Below are positions 15,487-24,958 of a DNA stretch of 64,000 bases, piece after piece. Source of the stretch: Pseudomonadota bacterium (lineage in GTDB: Bacteria > Pseudomonadota > Alphaproteobacteria > Rhizobiales > Beijerinckiaceae); assembly GCA_023386155.1 (NCBI GenBank), contig JAEWKH010000015.1, positions 7,293 through 71,292 on the forward strand, given 5' to 3'. How positions within the stretch are numbered: position 1 is the first letter of the stretch; every line of letters starts with the position of its first letter. Position numbers and translations under genes: made by a program. The notes beneath the pieces were generated by a model, which saw nothing but the letters and a program-made list of their open reading frames with translations, did not search any database and was not told where the DNA came from.

Positions 15487-15723
15487 ATGACCGCCACGAA
15501 CGAACTGGACGCAGTGCTGTGCCAGGAAGAGCTTCCTGACGAGTTTTCCCGCATCGGTTCGAGCGCCTCTCCGAGGGACAAGCCGTCCGTTGCTTTGATG
15601 CTCAGCGGTATCGTCCCCGCCTGTTCCGAGGACGAGGTGACCTGTCCCCTGCTGTTGCGGCGGCACCTTCTCGTCCCTGCGTTGCCGCACGTGATGCCGA
15701 CGGCTGGCAGTCCGCAAATCTAG
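15487..15723 (+). CDS. Small hypothetical protein, EcfG-regulated
   Basis: 78 residues from ATG 15487, with GGAGGA 7 nt upstream and an exact sigma-EcfG promoter 30 bp before. The N-terminal third is acidic (ELDAVLCQEELPDEF), the rest mildly hydrophobic with Leu/Pro-rich ends; two further Cys lie at about residues 46 and 52. No transmembrane helix, signal peptide or known domain is evident. The next gene begins 13 bp downstream, suggesting an operon. The translation signals argue that it is real despite its small size, but this needs expression data. Confidence 0.5.
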   Translation: MTATNELDAVLCQEELPDEFSRIGSSASPRDKPSVALMLSGIVPACSEDEVTCPLLLRRHLLVPALPHVMPTAGSPQI

Positions 15724-15736
15724 GGTTTGTTTATTG

Positions 15737-16285
15737 ATGGTTGAAGTGTCTTCATGGTCGCCGGCGCCCGGAGCCGTCGCGTTCCTGCTCCATCCGAGCG
15801 TCGTGCCGGTCATCGACGTGTTCCGGTCGCTCAACAGTCTCGAGGATCAATACGATCTGGCCCTTCTCGACAGGCCGGAGAGGGGGCTGGCATCCTATGT
15901 CGAGCCCGACGCAGCCAAGGGGATCGTGTCCGACGCCCTGCTGCTCGCCTTCTCGCTGACACGGCAGCGGGGCCGGCCATTTTGCTATCGGCCGCTCGGA
16001 TCCCGTCATGGAAGCGTCGATGAATATTGCCTGCTGGCGCTGATCGGCTCCTCGGGCAACGCGCTGTCGGACGTCGCCCTCGAATCGGCGGCATTCCTGG
16101 AGGTCGAGCCGCTCGATCCCCTGATGGCCCTCACCCGGGAGACCCGGCGCCAGATGCAGATCGGAACGCTTGTCTTCGAGCCTCCGCGCCTGTCCGAGTT
16201 CAGGGCTATGATGGGGCAAGCTCCGTCCGAGGACGTCCTCATTGAGTCCGCCATGGAGAAGGCGGAGTTCAACTTCAGGGGCTGA
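15737..16285 (+). CDS. Hypothetical protein, probable stress operon member
   Basis: 182 residues from ATG 15737 (a TTG lies one codon before). Not recognised. It reads as a soluble alpha/beta protein without signal peptide or membrane helix. Notable stretches are VVPVIDVFRSLNSLEDQYDL (about 22-41), the acidic LLDRPERG, and SRHGSVDEYCLLALIGSSGN (about 93-112); no metal or nucleotide motif is apparent. It follows the 78-residue gene after 13 bp and presumably shares its EcfG promoter. Codon and GC use are like the genome, so it is probably a native gene restricted to related species. Confidence 0.65.
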   Translation: MVEVSSWSPAPGAVAFLLHPSVVPVIDVFRSLNSLEDQYDLALLDRPERGLASYVEPDAAKGIVSDALLLAFSLTRQRGRPFCYRPLGSRHGSVDEYCLLALIGSSGNALSDVALESAAFLEVEPLDPLMALTRETRRQMQIGTLVFEPPRLSEFRAMMGQAPSEDVLIESAMEKAEFNFRG

Positions 16286-16474
16286 GCCCGGACCCGATCC
16301 GCCTGGAGGGCCGCGGCCCTTCTGTGAACTTCGCCCGCAATCGGCTGTTCAAACACGCCGGCAGATGCCACGATACGGGCGAATGCGTAACCTTTCCTTG
16401 GACAGCGGAATCAACGCCGTCGGGCCTCTCCGGCATCGGAGAGCGCATCGCTCCGTTCCGCCCGATGCGCCGGC

Positions 16475-17377
16475 GTGAGCCGCGTCGCGGCTTTTGCCCT
16501 GATGGCGCTCATCTGGGGCCTGACATGGCTGCCGACGAAGGTGGCCTCGGAAGCCGTTCCGCCGATCTTCCTCGCCGCGACACGCTTCCTGCTCGTGGCG
16601 CCCTGCTTTCTTGCGATCGCCGTGACGCAGGGCCTACCCCTCGGATCCGGCCGGTTCGGCCGCATCGTTCTCGCCTCCCTGCTGATCACCACCGGCTGCT
16701 ACGGCTTCCTGTTCTGGGGCGTCGCGAGGGCTCCGAGCGGCATATCGGCCATCGTGAACCTGTCCTTGATGCCCGTCTTCCTCGTGGTCATCGGGACCCT
16801 CTACGGCCAGGAGCGCATCACGATGCGCCGTGCGGCCGCCATCGGGCTCGGAATCCTCGGGGTCGTCCTTCTGTTCTCCGATCGGACGGGCGCCGTTCAG
16901 GGAGGCGCGATGTCCACCTCGGGGCTCATCGCGGTCGCCATCGGGACCGTTTCCTATGCCTGGGGCTCGGTGGTCAGCCGGCCGCTGACCCAATCCATGC
17001 CTCCCCTGGTCCTGGCCTTCTGGCAGAGCCTCATCGGCGGGCTCGCGCTCGTCCCGGTCTCCCTCGCGGTCGAGGGACACGATCCGGAGCATCTTGCGGG
17101 TCTTTCCGACGCAAGGGCCATTTTCGGCCTCGGCTTCCTGGTCCTGGGAGGGTCGCTGGTCGCGTTCTGGATCTATCTCTGGCTGGTGCGTGACTGGGGC
17201 GCCTTTCGGGCAGGCCTTTACGCCTTCGTCAGCCCGATCATCGCCGTTGCCGTCGGGGTCGTCTTCGCGGGGGAGCCGTTCGGGTGGGCGGAAGGCCTCG
17301 GCATGGGCATCATGCTGGCCGCGACAGCCCTCTCCCTCTCCGAAAAGAAGTCGGCCGCGACCGCTGCATCCGGATGA
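16475..17377 (+). CDS. EamA/DMT family transporter
   Basis: 300 residues from GTG 16475; the ribosome binding site is unclear. Ten hydrophobic segments in two repeats of five form the two EamA domains of the drug/metabolite transporter superfamily. Markers include ALIWGLTWLPTKVASEAVPP after the first helix and the second-half FWQSLIGGLALVP and AGLYAFVSPIIAVAVGVVFA stretches. Such carriers export amino acids or other small metabolites from the cytoplasm; the substrate cannot be predicted. It stands alone and has no EcfG promoter, so it is likely not part of the stress set around it. Confidence 0.88.
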   Translation: MSRVAAFALMALIWGLTWLPTKVASEAVPPIFLAATRFLLVAPCFLAIAVTQGLPLGSGRFGRIVLASLLITTGCYGFLFWGVARAPSGISAIVNLSLMPVFLVVIGTLYGQERITMRRAAAIGLGILGVVLLFSDRTGAVQGGAMSTSGLIAVAIGTVSYAWGSVVSRPLTQSMPPLVLAFWQSLIGGLALVPVSLAVEGHDPEHLAGLSDARAIFGLGFLVLGGSLVAFWIYLWLVRDWGAFRAGLYAFVSPIIAVAVGVVFAGEPFGWAEGLGMGIMLAATALSLSEKKSAATAASG

Positions 17378-17398
17378 GGTTCCTCCTCACCCTGGATC

Positions 17399-17515
17399 CA
17401 GAGCATTTCTGGCGAAGTGGACCCGGTTTTTCGCCCTCAACGCTGCTCTCTCTATAGAGCGGAGCATCGGATACGATCCCAAAAGTGGAATCCACTTTTG
17501 GGCCCGATGCTCTAG
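17399..17515. repeat. Composite intergenic repeat
   Basis: The left part (17399-17440) begins like the element at 15136 (AGAGCATTTCTGGCGAAGTG). The right part (17462-17515) is a palindrome-bearing unit with CCAAAAGTGGAATCCACTTT, bounded by GAGCATCGG and CCGATGCTC. A similar unit lies at 44681-44731. Probably REP-like elements that accumulate between genes. Confidence 0.75.
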
Positions 17516-17520
17516 AATTG

Positions 17521-17549
17521 AAAAGTAAAGGGGCCGCTGAGCGGCCCCT
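17521..17549 (-). terminator. Rho-independent terminator of the KGG gene
   Basis: On the minus strand AGGGGCCGCT / AGCGGCCCC around one base, then CTTTACTTTT. It lies 24 bp after the KGG stop codon. Confidence 0.8.
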
Positions 17550-17572
17550 AAACCTAAAGCACCAGAAAAAAC

Positions 17573-17767
17573 TTATTCCTGATTGCCGCGGGTGTTGCCC
17601 GACGCCTGACCGCCTTTGCGGCCGGCTTCGGAAGCGAGTTCGCGGTCCTGGGAAAATGACCGTTTCTCGGCGGGAACGCTCTTTCCGCCTTTGCTTGCGA
17701 TTTCGCGCTGCCGGTCAGAGTCCATCGATGCGAAACCACGCTTCGAGGTTGAACCACCTGGCGTCAT
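17573..17767 (-). CDS. KGG-repeat (con-10-like) general stress protein
   Basis: 64 residues from ATG 17767, preceded by AAGGAGG. The chain is hydrophilic and probably disordered, with repeats containing Lys-Gly-Gly: REIASKGGKSVPAEKRSF and ELASEAGRKGGQASGN. This is the KGG/stress-induced family that includes bacterial YciG and fungal con-10, desiccation- and stress-linked proteins whose biochemistry is not settled. The near-consensus EcfG promoter at 17804-17828 and its own terminator make it a single-gene stress unit. Confidence 0.88.
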   Translation of the reverse strand: MTPGGSTSKRGFASMDSDRQREIASKGGKSVPAEKRSFSQDRELASEAGRKGGQASGNTRGNQE

Positions 17768-17803
17768 CTATGCCTCCTTATCGAATCGTGTCCGTGCTTC
17801 ATC

Positions 17804-17828
17804 AACCGCGCTCGGATTCGATGGTTCC
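17804..17828 (-). promoter_or_regulatory. Near-consensus sigma-EcfG promoter for the KGG gene
   Basis: Minus-strand GGAAC (17828-17824), 16 bp, GGTT (17807-17804). It differs from the consensus -10 in its first base only. Start of transcription would lie about 30 nt before the ATG. Confidence 0.6.
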
Positions 17829-18187
17829 GATGGGGAACATGGAACCTTTGCAAAAAATTTCGCGAAAATATTCATCCGATACGAATAGTTACGCTTGGCG
17901 CAAATATTTGAGCACGATAAACGTGGCAACATCTTGTTCTTGGGAAAATGAACCAAGAAGCTACTTGCTTCGATGCAAGTTGTGATGCGGATCTATTTGC
18001 GAATAAACACCCTCCACCGTCGCCATCTGCCTCGGGGCGCGGTCCTCATGCGGCGTCGGCAGGACGGTATCCAGCGGAGCGCGAGGCCGATCAGGAGATG
18101 ATTGTCCGTACGGATCGGTATAAAAGGCGTCGAACGGGCGCTCCCGCTGGAGTGCCCGCAAGGGTGGCTCATGATGAAGAGGGCGGG
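17829..18187. other. Gene-free stretch before the HIT gene
   Basis: About 360 bp. The left half (to about 18000) is AT-rich, with runs such as CAAAAAATTTCGCG, and may contain ordinary promoter sequence. I see no gene, hairpin terminator or repeat in it. Confidence 0.5.
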
Positions 18188-18613
18188 ATGACCTACGACG
18201 ACAACAACGTGTTCGCGAAAATCCTACGCGGTGAGCTTCCGTGCCATAAGGTCTACGAGACGGACCGTGCGCTCGCCTTCATGGACGTTATGCCGCGCGG
18301 AGACGGGCATGTGCTTGTCATTCCCAAGACCAAGGCCCGCAACCTCCTCGATGTGGACCCGGACGATCTGGCCGAACTGGTGAAGACGGTTCAGGTCGTC
18401 GGAAAGGCGGCCAAGAGCGCACTGTCCGCCGACGGCCTGACGATCCAGCAGTTCAACGAAAGCGCCGGCGGCCAGGTGGTCTTCCACATCCACTTCCATG
18501 TGCTCCCGCGTTTCGAAGGGGTGGCGCTGAAGCCCCATACGGGTCAGATGGAAAAGCCCGAAGTCCTGGCGGATCTCGCCGCGAAGATCCGCGCCGCCCT
18601 GCCGGCGGCCTGA
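18188..18613 (+). CDS. HIT family protein (histidine triad nucleotide hydrolase/transferase)
   Basis: 141 residues from ATG 18188, which follows GAGGGCGGG; longer upstream frames are rejected. The N-terminal part (DDNNVFAKILRGELPCHKVY) and the C-terminal triad VVFHIHFHVLPRF (about 100-112; the His-x-His-x-His motif) match Hint-type HIT proteins, which cleave nucleoside phosphoramidates and related conjugates through a His-AMP intermediate. Normal length for the family. Cytoplasmic. It faces glpK across a 15-bp-stem inverted repeat. Confidence 0.92.
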   Translation: MTYDDNNVFAKILRGELPCHKVYETDRALAFMDVMPRGDGHVLVIPKTKARNLLDVDPDDLAELVKTVQVVGKAAKSALSADGLTIQQFNESAGGQVVFHIHFHVLPRFEGVALKPHTGQMEKPEVLADLAAKIRAALPAA

Positions 18614-18631
18614 AGGATTCCCCTCCACGTC

Positions 18632-18666
18632 ATGGCCGTCCCCGGACGTGATCCGGGGACGGCCAT
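18632..18666. repeat. Perfect inverted repeat between convergent HIT and glpK genes
   Basis: ATGGCCGTCCCCGGA and its exact complement around CGTGA: a 15-bp stem without a T-tract. It may terminate both genes or be one of the CGTCATGGCCG-type intergenic palindromes common in rhizobial genomes. Confidence 0.7.
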
Positions 18667-18722
18667 CCCGATTCCGTAAGGCCGGTGATGACGGGGCAGG
18701 GAGAGCGCTGACGTCTTTCGGG

Positions 18723-20219
18723 TCAGTCGGCCCAATCGAGGGAGCGGGCGATGGCCTTGTCCCAGACGGCGTTCAGCCGCTCGCGGCGATCCGCCTCCAT
18801 GGCCGGAACCCAGCGCTTGTCCACGGCCCAATTGCGCACGAGTTCGTCCGTCCCGCTCCAGAAGCCCGTGGCGAGGCCGGCCGCGTAGGCTGCGCCCAGC
18901 GCGGTGGTTTCGATCACCTTGGGGCGCACCACCGGCACGTTCAGGATATCGGCTTGGAACTGCATCAGGAGTTCGTTGACGACCATGCCGCCGTCCGTGC
19001 GCAGCTCCTTGACGGCGATGCCGGTGTCCTTGGTCATGGCGTCCAGCACCTCGCGGGTCTGGAAAGCGGTGGCCTCGAGCGCCGCGCGGGCGATGTGGCC
19101 CTTGTTGGCGAAGCGCGTCAGGCCGCCGATCAGGCCGCGGGCATGGGAGTTCCAGTGCGGCGCGTAGAGGCCCGAGAAGGCCGGCACGATGGTCACGCCG
19201 CCATTGTCATCGACGCCGCGGGCGAGGGCTTCGATGTCGGTGCTCTTCTGGATGATCCCGAGATTGTCCCGCAGCCATTGCACGAGGGCCCCGGCGATCG
19301 CGATGGAGCCCTCCAGGGCATAGACGGTCTTGCCCTGGCCGAAGCGGTAGCCGACCGTGGTGAGCAGGCCGCATTTCGAAGGGTAGGGGGTCTCGCCGGT
19401 GTTCATGAGCATGAAGCAGCCGGTCCCGTAGGTGTTCTTGGCCTCGCCCTGCTGGAAGCAGGCCTGCCCCACGAGGGCCGCCTGCTGGTCGCCGAGAATG
19501 CCCGCGATGGGGATCCCGGCGAGGCCGCCGGCCGCCTCGCCGTAGACCTCGCTCGACGAACGGATCTGCGGCAGGCAGGCCTTCGGGATTCCGAAGAGGC
19601 TCAGGATCTCGTCGTCCCAGGCGAGGGTCCGGAGGTTCATGAGCTGCGTGCGGCTGGCATTGGTCACGTCGGTGATGTGGCAGCCGCCATCGACGCCGCC
19701 CGTCAGGTTCCAGACCAGCCAGGTGTCGATATTGCCGAACAGCACGTCCCCGGCTTCCGCCTTCTCGCGGGCGCCCGGCACGTTGTCCAGGAGCCAGCGC
19801 AGCTTCAGCCCGGAGAAATAGCTCGCCAGCGGCAGGCCGGTCTTGTCCCGGAGGCGGTCATACCCGCCGTCCCGCGCGAATTCCTCGACGATGGAATCGA
19901 CGCGGGTGTCCTGCCAGACGAGGGCGTTGTGGAGCGGCTTGCCGGTGCGCCTGTCCCAGATCAGCGTCGTCTCGCGCTGGTTGGTGATCCCGATGGCGGC
20001 GAGGTCGCGGAGCGAAAGCCCTTTCCTTGCCAGCGCCTCCTGGATCACCTCCTGCGTGTTGCGCCAGATCTCGAGCGGATCGTGCTCCACATGGCCGGGC
20101 CTGGGATAGATCTGCTCGTGCTCCTTCTGGCCGACCGAGACGATCGTTCCGGCCTTGTCGAACACGATGAAGCGCGAGCTGGTCGTGCCCTGGTCGATGG
20201 CACCGACATATTGAGCCAT
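18723..20219 (-). CDS. glpK: Glycerol kinase
   Basis: 498 residues, full family length. The ATP-binding start [19 protein letters not shown] (about 6-24), the substrate region [18 protein letters not shown], and the second phosphate-binding motif [14 protein letters not shown] are clear FGGY-kinase markers. It phosphorylates glycerol to sn-glycerol-3-phosphate in the cytoplasm, and the product is the substrate of GlpD encoded 14 bp upstream in the same direction. glpD-glpK thus form an operon for glycerol use. No glpF facilitator or glpR repressor gene is found next to it. Confidence 0.96.
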   Translation of the reverse strand: MAQYVGAIDQGTTSSRFIVFDKAGTIVSVGQKEHEQIYPRPGHVEHDPLEIWRNTQEVIQEALARKGLSLRDLAAIGITNQRETTLIWDRRTGKPLHNALVWQDTRVDSIVEEFARDGGYDRLRDKTGLPLASYFSGLKLRWLLDNVPGAREKAEAGDVLFGNIDTWLVWNLTGGVDGGCHITDVTNASRTQLMNLRTLAWDDEILSLFGIPKACLPQIRSSSEVYGEAAGGLAGIPIAGILGDQQAALVGQACFQQGEAKNTYGTGCFMLMNTGETPYPSKCGLLTTVGYRFGQGKTVYALEGSIAIAGALVQWLRDNLGIIQKSTDIEALARGVDDNGGVTIVPAFSGLYAPHWNSHARGLIGGLTRFANKGHIARAALEATAFQTREVLDAMTKDTGIAVKELRTDGGMVVNELLMQFQADILNVPVVRPKVIETTALGAAYAAGLATGFWSGTDELVRNWAVDKRWVPAMEADRRERLNAVWDKAIARSLDWAD

Positions 20220-20233
20220 GTCCTTCCCCGAAT

Positions 20234-21754
20234 TTATTGCGCGGCGACGGCGGCCACTTTCTTCTTGGCCAAGTAGGCATCGATCTTGGCCGCAGCGTCA
20301 ACCGGCACATGCAGACCGAGCTTGGAGCGGCGCCAGAGGATGTCCTCGGCGCTGCGGGCCCATTCGCGGCGCATGAGATAATCGACCTCCGCGGCCGTCA
20401 GCCCGGCGCCGAAATCCTCGCCGAGATCGGCCATGGATTTCGCCGGGCCGAGAAGCTCTTCCATCCGGGTGCCGTAGGCCCGCGCCAGACGGAGGGCGAG
20501 GGGCTCCGGCAGGAAGGCCCAGCGCTGGCGCGCCTGGGCGAGGAAGCGGTCGAAATCCGCATCCGGCATGTCGCCGCCGGGCATTTTCGCCGTCTCGGTC
20601 CAGGCGGGCTTCATGGCCGGGAAATAGGCCTTCAGCTCGTCGAGGGCGTGCTCGGCGAGCTTGCGGAAGGTGGTGATCTTGCCGCCGAAGATCGACAGCA
20701 CCGGCGCCTGTCCCTGGGGCGCATCCATGTCGAACACGTAATCGCGGGTCACCGCGGACGCGTTCGTCGAGCCGTCGTCGAAGAGCGGGCGCACGCCGGA
20801 ATAGGTCCAGACCACGTCGGCCGGGGTCACCGAGTGCTTGAAGAAGTGGTTCACGATGTTGCAGAGATACTGAATCTCGTCCTGGCTGATTTCCACCTTC
20901 TTGTCCGGCACGGACTCGACCGGGATGTCTGTCGTGCCGATCAGGGTGAACTTCTCCTGGTAGGGGATCGCGAAGACGATCCGCTTGTCCGTGTTCTGGA
21001 GAATGAATGCTTCCTTGGTGTCGAAGAGCTTCGGCACCACGATGTGGCTGCCCTTCACCAGGCGGACGTTCTTGGTGGTGTTGAGGCCGAGCTTGGAATT
21101 GAGCACGTCGGCCACGAAGGGGCCGCCCGCATTGACGATGACCCGCGCGCGGACCTCCTCGGTCTGGCCCGTCTCCACGTTCTGGAGGCTCGCCACCCAG
21201 GTGTCGCCGTCCCGGCGGGCCGAGGCGAGCTTGGTGCGAACCCGGATGTCGGCGCCCTTCTCGAAGGCGTCGAGGGCGTTCAGCGCCACCATGCGGCTGT
21301 CCTCGACCCAGCAGTCCGAATAGACGAAGGCCGTGTCGAAACCGGGCTTCAGGGCCTGGCCGGCAGGGTGCCGGGTCAGGTGGATGGTCTCCGTGCCCGG
21401 GAGCTTCTTGCGCGGCGCCAGGTGGTCGTAGAGGAACAGGCCGAGGCGGACGAACCAGGCCGGGCGAATGCCCTTCTCGTGGGGCAGGATGAAGCGCAGG
21501 GGCCAGATGATGTGCGGGGCGGATTCCAGCAGGCGCTCGCGCTCGAACAGAGCCTCGCGGACCAGGCGGAACTCGTAATATTCCAGGTAGCGCAGGCCGC
21601 CATGGATCAGCTTCGTGGAGGCAGAGGACGTGTAGCCGGCCAGGTCGCCCTGCTCGCAGAGCACGACCGAGAGGCCTCGGCCCACCGCATCGCGCGCGAT
21701 GCCCGCGCCATTGATTCCGCCGCCGACAATCAGGAGATCAGTCACTGTGGTCAC
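20234..21754 (-). CDS. glpD: Aerobic glycerol-3-phosphate dehydrogenase
   Basis: 506 residues from GTG 21754 ([18 protein letters not shown]), chosen because AAGGAAAG precedes it; a GTG at 21799 would add 15 residues. The FAD-binding [17 protein letters not shown] is at about 6-22, then [17 protein letters not shown], the substrate loop IGTTDIPVE, and [15 protein letters not shown]. These identify the FAD-dependent, membrane-associated dehydrogenase that oxidises glycerol-3-phosphate to dihydroxyacetone phosphate and passes electrons to quinone. First gene of the glpD-glpK operon. Confidence 0.95.
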   Translation of the reverse strand: MTTVTDLLIVGGGINGAGIARDAVGRGLSVVLCEQGDLAGYTSSASTKLIHGGLRYLEYYEFRLVREALFERERLLESAPHIIWPLRFILPHEKGIRPAWFVRLGLFLYDHLAPRKKLPGTETIHLTRHPAGQALKPGFDTAFVYSDCWVEDSRMVALNALDAFEKGADIRVRTKLASARRDGDTWVASLQNVETGQTEEVRARVIVNAGGPFVADVLNSKLGLNTTKNVRLVKGSHIVVPKLFDTKEAFILQNTDKRIVFAIPYQEKFTLIGTTDIPVESVPDKKVEISQDEIQYLCNIVNHFFKHSVTPADVVWTYSGVRPLFDDGSTNASAVTRDYVFDMDAPQGQAPVLSIFGGKITTFRKLAEHALDELKAYFPAMKPAWTETAKMPGGDMPDADFDRFLAQARQRWAFLPEPLALRLARAYGTRMEELLGPAKSMADLGEDFGAGLTAAEVDYLMRREWARSAEDILWRRSKLGLHVPVDAAAKIDAYLAKKKVAAVAAQ

Positions 21755-21843
21755 GAAATTCGTCTTTCCTTGCAACCCGGTTGCCCCGAAACCTTGCACA
21801 TGATTTCTTTAGACGGCTAAAGCAAGTAAATTCTTGAGGTTGT

Positions 21844-23046
21844 TCAGGGCTCCCTCGCCAGGGCGAGGTTTAGCATGAAAGCCCCGAAGGCGCACACGGC
21901 CATGCCCAGGCACAGCAGCACCACGGCGTCATAATTGCCCCGCCAGGCCCAGAGGGCCCCGAACGCGAAGGGGGCGCCCGCCATGGCGATCCGGACCGGC
22001 ATGGCGATCATGCCCTGGATCGCCCCGTAATCCTCCCGGCCGAACAGTTCGGGCGGCAGGAGGGCGCGCACGATGGTGAGCATGCCGTTGGCCGCCCCAT
22101 AGAGCGCCGCGAAGCCCAGGATCAGCCAGGATCCGGCCGGGACGAAGGGCAGGAGCGCGAAGGCGAGGACGCTCAGGGCCATGGTCGCCACCCCGATCCC
22201 CCGCAGGCTCATGGCGCGCTCCCCGAACCCGGTCAGGAACCGCGCGGCGACCTGGGCCGGGCCGATCACCGTATAGGCGGCCACGGCGGCATCGATGGAA
22301 AAGCCCCTTTCCAGCAGGATCGGGATCAGGTGGACCGGGATTCCGGTGGAGATGATCCCCAGGAGGACGTTCGTGATCACGAACAGCCAGAAGGCCGGCT
22401 TGGCGAGCACCCGGCGGGAGGCCGAGGCAGGCCGGGCGGAGGCGTGGCTCTCTCCGCCGTGCCTGGGCCGTGCCGGCGCGGCCGGGATGCTCGCCGCATG
22501 CAGGACGGCGCAGATTGCGAGGTTCAGGGCCGCCAGGACCAGCAGGGCGCCGCGCCAGCCATAGGCCTCGATCAGCAGATGGGTGAGGGGGATGAAGACC
22601 GTGCTGGCGAAGCCGCCGACGAGGGTCATGAAGGTGATCCCCCGGCGGGTCAGAAGGCCGAGCCGGGAGGCCAGGACCGCAAAACCCGGCTCGTAGAAGA
22701 CGGCGCTCATGGCCGCCCCGATGCCGAGCCAGATCAGCACGAAGGCCAGGTAATGCTCCGTCCAGGCCCAGAGGGCGAGGAAGAGGGCGGCGAGGACCGA
22801 TCCTCCCGTCATGACGGCCCGGCCGTAGCCCTCGTCGATCATGCGGCCGACCGGAACCGCGAAGAAGGCGGACGAGACCAGGGCCAGGGAATAGGCAGCG
22901 GTCAGGGCCGTCTTCGACCAGCCGAGCTCCCGCTCCATGGGCTCGATGATGAGGGCGAAGGCATAGAAGAGCGTCCCGTAGGAGATCAGCTGCGTGAACG
23001 ACAGGGCCGAGACGAAGCGCCAGGGCATGGAGCCGGAAGGAGACAT
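21844..23046 (-). CDS. MFS transporter
   Basis: 400 residues with twelve predicted membrane helices. Two six-helix halves are joined by a hydrophilic loop (about 190-215, RPRHGGESHASARPASASRR). The helix 1-2 region with YGTLFYAFALIIEPMERELG and the later VPVGRMIDEGYGR loop match the monocarboxylate/oxalate-formate-like part of the major facilitator superfamily. The transported compound cannot be predicted. It lies 89 bp upstream of glpD on the same strand and could be co-transcribed, but a glycerol-related role is not shown by its sequence. Confidence 0.85.
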   Translation of the reverse strand: MSPSGSMPWRFVSALSFTQLISYGTLFYAFALIIEPMERELGWSKTALTAAYSLALVSSAFFAVPVGRMIDEGYGRAVMTGGSVLAALFLALWAWTEHYLAFVLIWLGIGAAMSAVFYEPGFAVLASRLGLLTRRGITFMTLVGGFASTVFIPLTHLLIEAYGWRGALLVLAALNLAICAVLHAASIPAAPARPRHGGESHASARPASASRRVLAKPAFWLFVITNVLLGIISTGIPVHLIPILLERGFSIDAAVAAYTVIGPAQVAARFLTGFGERAMSLRGIGVATMALSVLAFALLPFVPAGSWLILGFAALYGAANGMLTIVRALLPPELFGREDYGAIQGMIAMPVRIAMAGAPFAFGALWAWRGNYDAVVLLCLGMAVCAFGAFMLNLALAREP

Positions 23047-23314
23047 TCCTGCTTTATGTCAGGCCTTGCGGTTGACGGATAGGTTTTTAGCCTCCATATG
23101 CACAGCAGGCGACGGCGTCCGGCAACCGGAACGCTTGAGCGGGACTGCGTGACGGATAATCGCGAAACGGCGAAGACCCCGGTCCCCTTCTTCAATCGCT
23201 CCATCATAAGACGGCCCCATCACGCGGGCTGTTTCCCAAAGAGCCCTGAAGCGCCTTTGCTTTCTAAAGCCGAACCTGCTTTGCGGCTCACCGCATCCGT
23301 TCGAAAGACCTACT

Positions 23315-24808
23315 TTGACACTCTTCACCGATTTCGGATTGGCCCAGCCGATCCTGAAGGCTCTGGCTGCCGAGGGCTATGAGAAGCCCACGCCGATCCA
23401 GGCCCAGACCATTCCCTATGCCATGGAAGGCCGCGACGTCTGCGGCATCGCCCAGACCGGCACCGGCAAGACGGCCGCTTTCGCGCTGCCGATCCTCCAC
23501 CGCCTCAACGCGAACCCGAAGCCGCGCAAGCCCAAGAGCCCCCGCGTGCTCGTGCTCAGCCCGACCCGCGAGCTGTCCGGCCAGATCGCCGACAGCTTCA
23601 AGGCCTATGGCCGCAACCTACGCCTCACCACCGAGGTGGTGTTCGGCGGCGTCACCATCTCCCGCCAGGAGAAGGCGCTGGTTCAGGGCGTCGACGTGCT
23701 CGTCGCCACGCCGGGCCGCCTGCTCGACCTCGTCGACCGCAGGTCGCTCTCCCTGCGCGACATCGAGATCCTCGTCCTCGACGAGGCCGACCAGATGCTC
23801 GACCTCGGCTTCATCCATGCGCTCAAGCGCATCGTGACCCTGCTGCCGAAGGACCGCCAGAGCCTGTTCTTCTCGGCCACCATGCCGAAGACGATCTCGA
23901 CGCTGGCCGATTCCTTCCTGCGCGATCCGGCCCATGTGGCCGTCACCCCCGTGGCGACCACCGCCGAGCGCGTGGAGCAGAGCGTCATTTTCGTGCAGAC
24001 CGGCCGCAAGCAGGTCCTGCTCGAAACGCTCCTGCGCGATCCGTCCATCGACCGCGTGCTCGTCTTCACCCGCACCAAGCACGGCGCGGACAAGGTGGTG
24101 CGCGGCCTCGACAAGGCGGGCATCTCGGGTGCCGCCATTCACGGCAACAAGTCGCAGCCGCAGCGCGAGCGCGCGCTCGCCGGCTTCCGCGACGGCTCCT
24201 GCCGGGTGCTCGTGGCGACGGACATCGCCGCGCGCGGCATCGACGTCGAGGGCGTGACGCACGTCATCAACTACGACCTGCCGAACGTGCCGGAATCCTA
24301 CGTTCACCGCATCGGCCGCACGGCCCGCGCGGGAGCGACCGGCCTTGCGATCTCGTTCTGCAACGACGAGGAAAAGGCCTACCTGAAGGACATCGAGAAG
24401 CTGACCCGCCTGAAGGTTCCGGTCATGCCTCTGCCGGAGGGTCTGCCCGCCGCCCCGCCTCCATCCGAGGCTGGCGAGCGTCGCGAGCCGCAGCGGGGAC
24501 GTCCCGCTCCCCATGCCCGCGGGCATCAGGGCCACGGTCAGCCGCGCAGCGCCGATCCGAACGCCGAGCGAGGCCCCAAGCGCCGCCGCGGCCGCGGCGG
24601 AAAGCCCGCTGGCGGACAGCCGCAGCAGGGCGGCAAGCCGTCCGGACAGCAGCAGCAGCGCCCCGCCCAGGGCCAGCGCACGCAGGCACAGGGACAGCAG
24701 CGGGCTGCACAGGGGCAAAAGCCCTCGGGCCAGCCGCAACGGCAATCCGGAGGCCGGAGCGACGGCGCCCAGGTGGCCTGGCTCGATAAGAGCCCCCGCC
24801 GCCGGTAA
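23315..24808 (+). CDS. DEAD-box ATP-dependent RNA helicase (RhlE-like)
   Basis: 497 residues. The start is taken as TTG 23315 (MTLFTDFGLAQPILKAL), since the Q-motif FGLAQPILKALAAEGYEKPT begins right there and no ATG precedes it. Helicase motifs in order: AQTGTGKT (Walker A), PTRELSGQ, TPGR, DEAD (VLDEADQML), SAT, ARGIDVEGV and HRIGRTARAG. After about residue 380 comes a long low-complexity Arg/Gln/Gly/Pro tail that should bind RNA. It likely remodels mRNA or ribosomal RNA and may be cold-linked. A strong terminator follows. Confidence 0.93.
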   Translation: MTLFTDFGLAQPILKALAAEGYEKPTPIQAQTIPYAMEGRDVCGIAQTGTGKTAAFALPILHRLNANPKPRKPKSPRVLVLSPTRELSGQIADSFKAYGRNLRLTTEVVFGGVTISRQEKALVQGVDVLVATPGRLLDLVDRRSLSLRDIEILVLDEADQMLDLGFIHALKRIVTLLPKDRQSLFFSATMPKTISTLADSFLRDPAHVAVTPVATTAERVEQSVIFVQTGRKQVLLETLLRDPSIDRVLVFTRTKHGADKVVRGLDKAGISGAAIHGNKSQPQRERALAGFRDGSCRVLVATDIAARGIDVEGVTHVINYDLPNVPESYVHRIGRTARAGATGLAISFCNDEEKAYLKDIEKLTRLKVPVMPLPEGLPAAPPPSEAGERREPQRGRPAPHARGHQGHGQPRSADPNAERGPKRRRGRGGKPAGGQPQQGGKPSGQQQQRPAQGQRTQAQGQQRAAQGQKPSGQPQRQSGGRSDGAQVAWLDKSPRRR

Positions 24809-24814
24809 GACCTT

Positions 24815-24838
24815 AAAGGCGCCTTCGGGCGCCTTTTT
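24815..24838 (+). terminator. Rho-independent terminator of the helicase gene
   Basis: GGCGCC-TTCG-GGCGCC followed by TTTTTC, with AAA before it; 7 bp after the stop codon. Confidence 0.9.
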
Positions 24839-24862
24839 CTTGTGAGGATAGCTCAACATATT

Positions 24863-24887
24863 TCCCTCCCCACAAGGGGGAGGAGAG
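24863..24887. repeat. GC-rich CCCTCCCC/GGGGGAGG palindromic repeat
   Basis: CCCTCCCCACAAGGGGGAGG-type unit, recurring at 47791-47905 (two inverted copies) and inside the mutA coding sequence at 55563-55597. Likely a mobile palindromic element. Confidence 0.7.
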
Positions 24888-24958
24888 TAGGTCGCGTTAT
24901 CGTCGCGACTCATGGCATATCACCTGTCGAAGCATCCAAATCCAGGAGACAACGCCCG

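Noticed and set aside
23102..23150. GGAAC ... CGTG pair near 23120 as an EcfG promoter for the helicase
   Set aside because: The -10 is CGTG with a non-standard spacer, and the start of the helicase gene is about 190 bp away.
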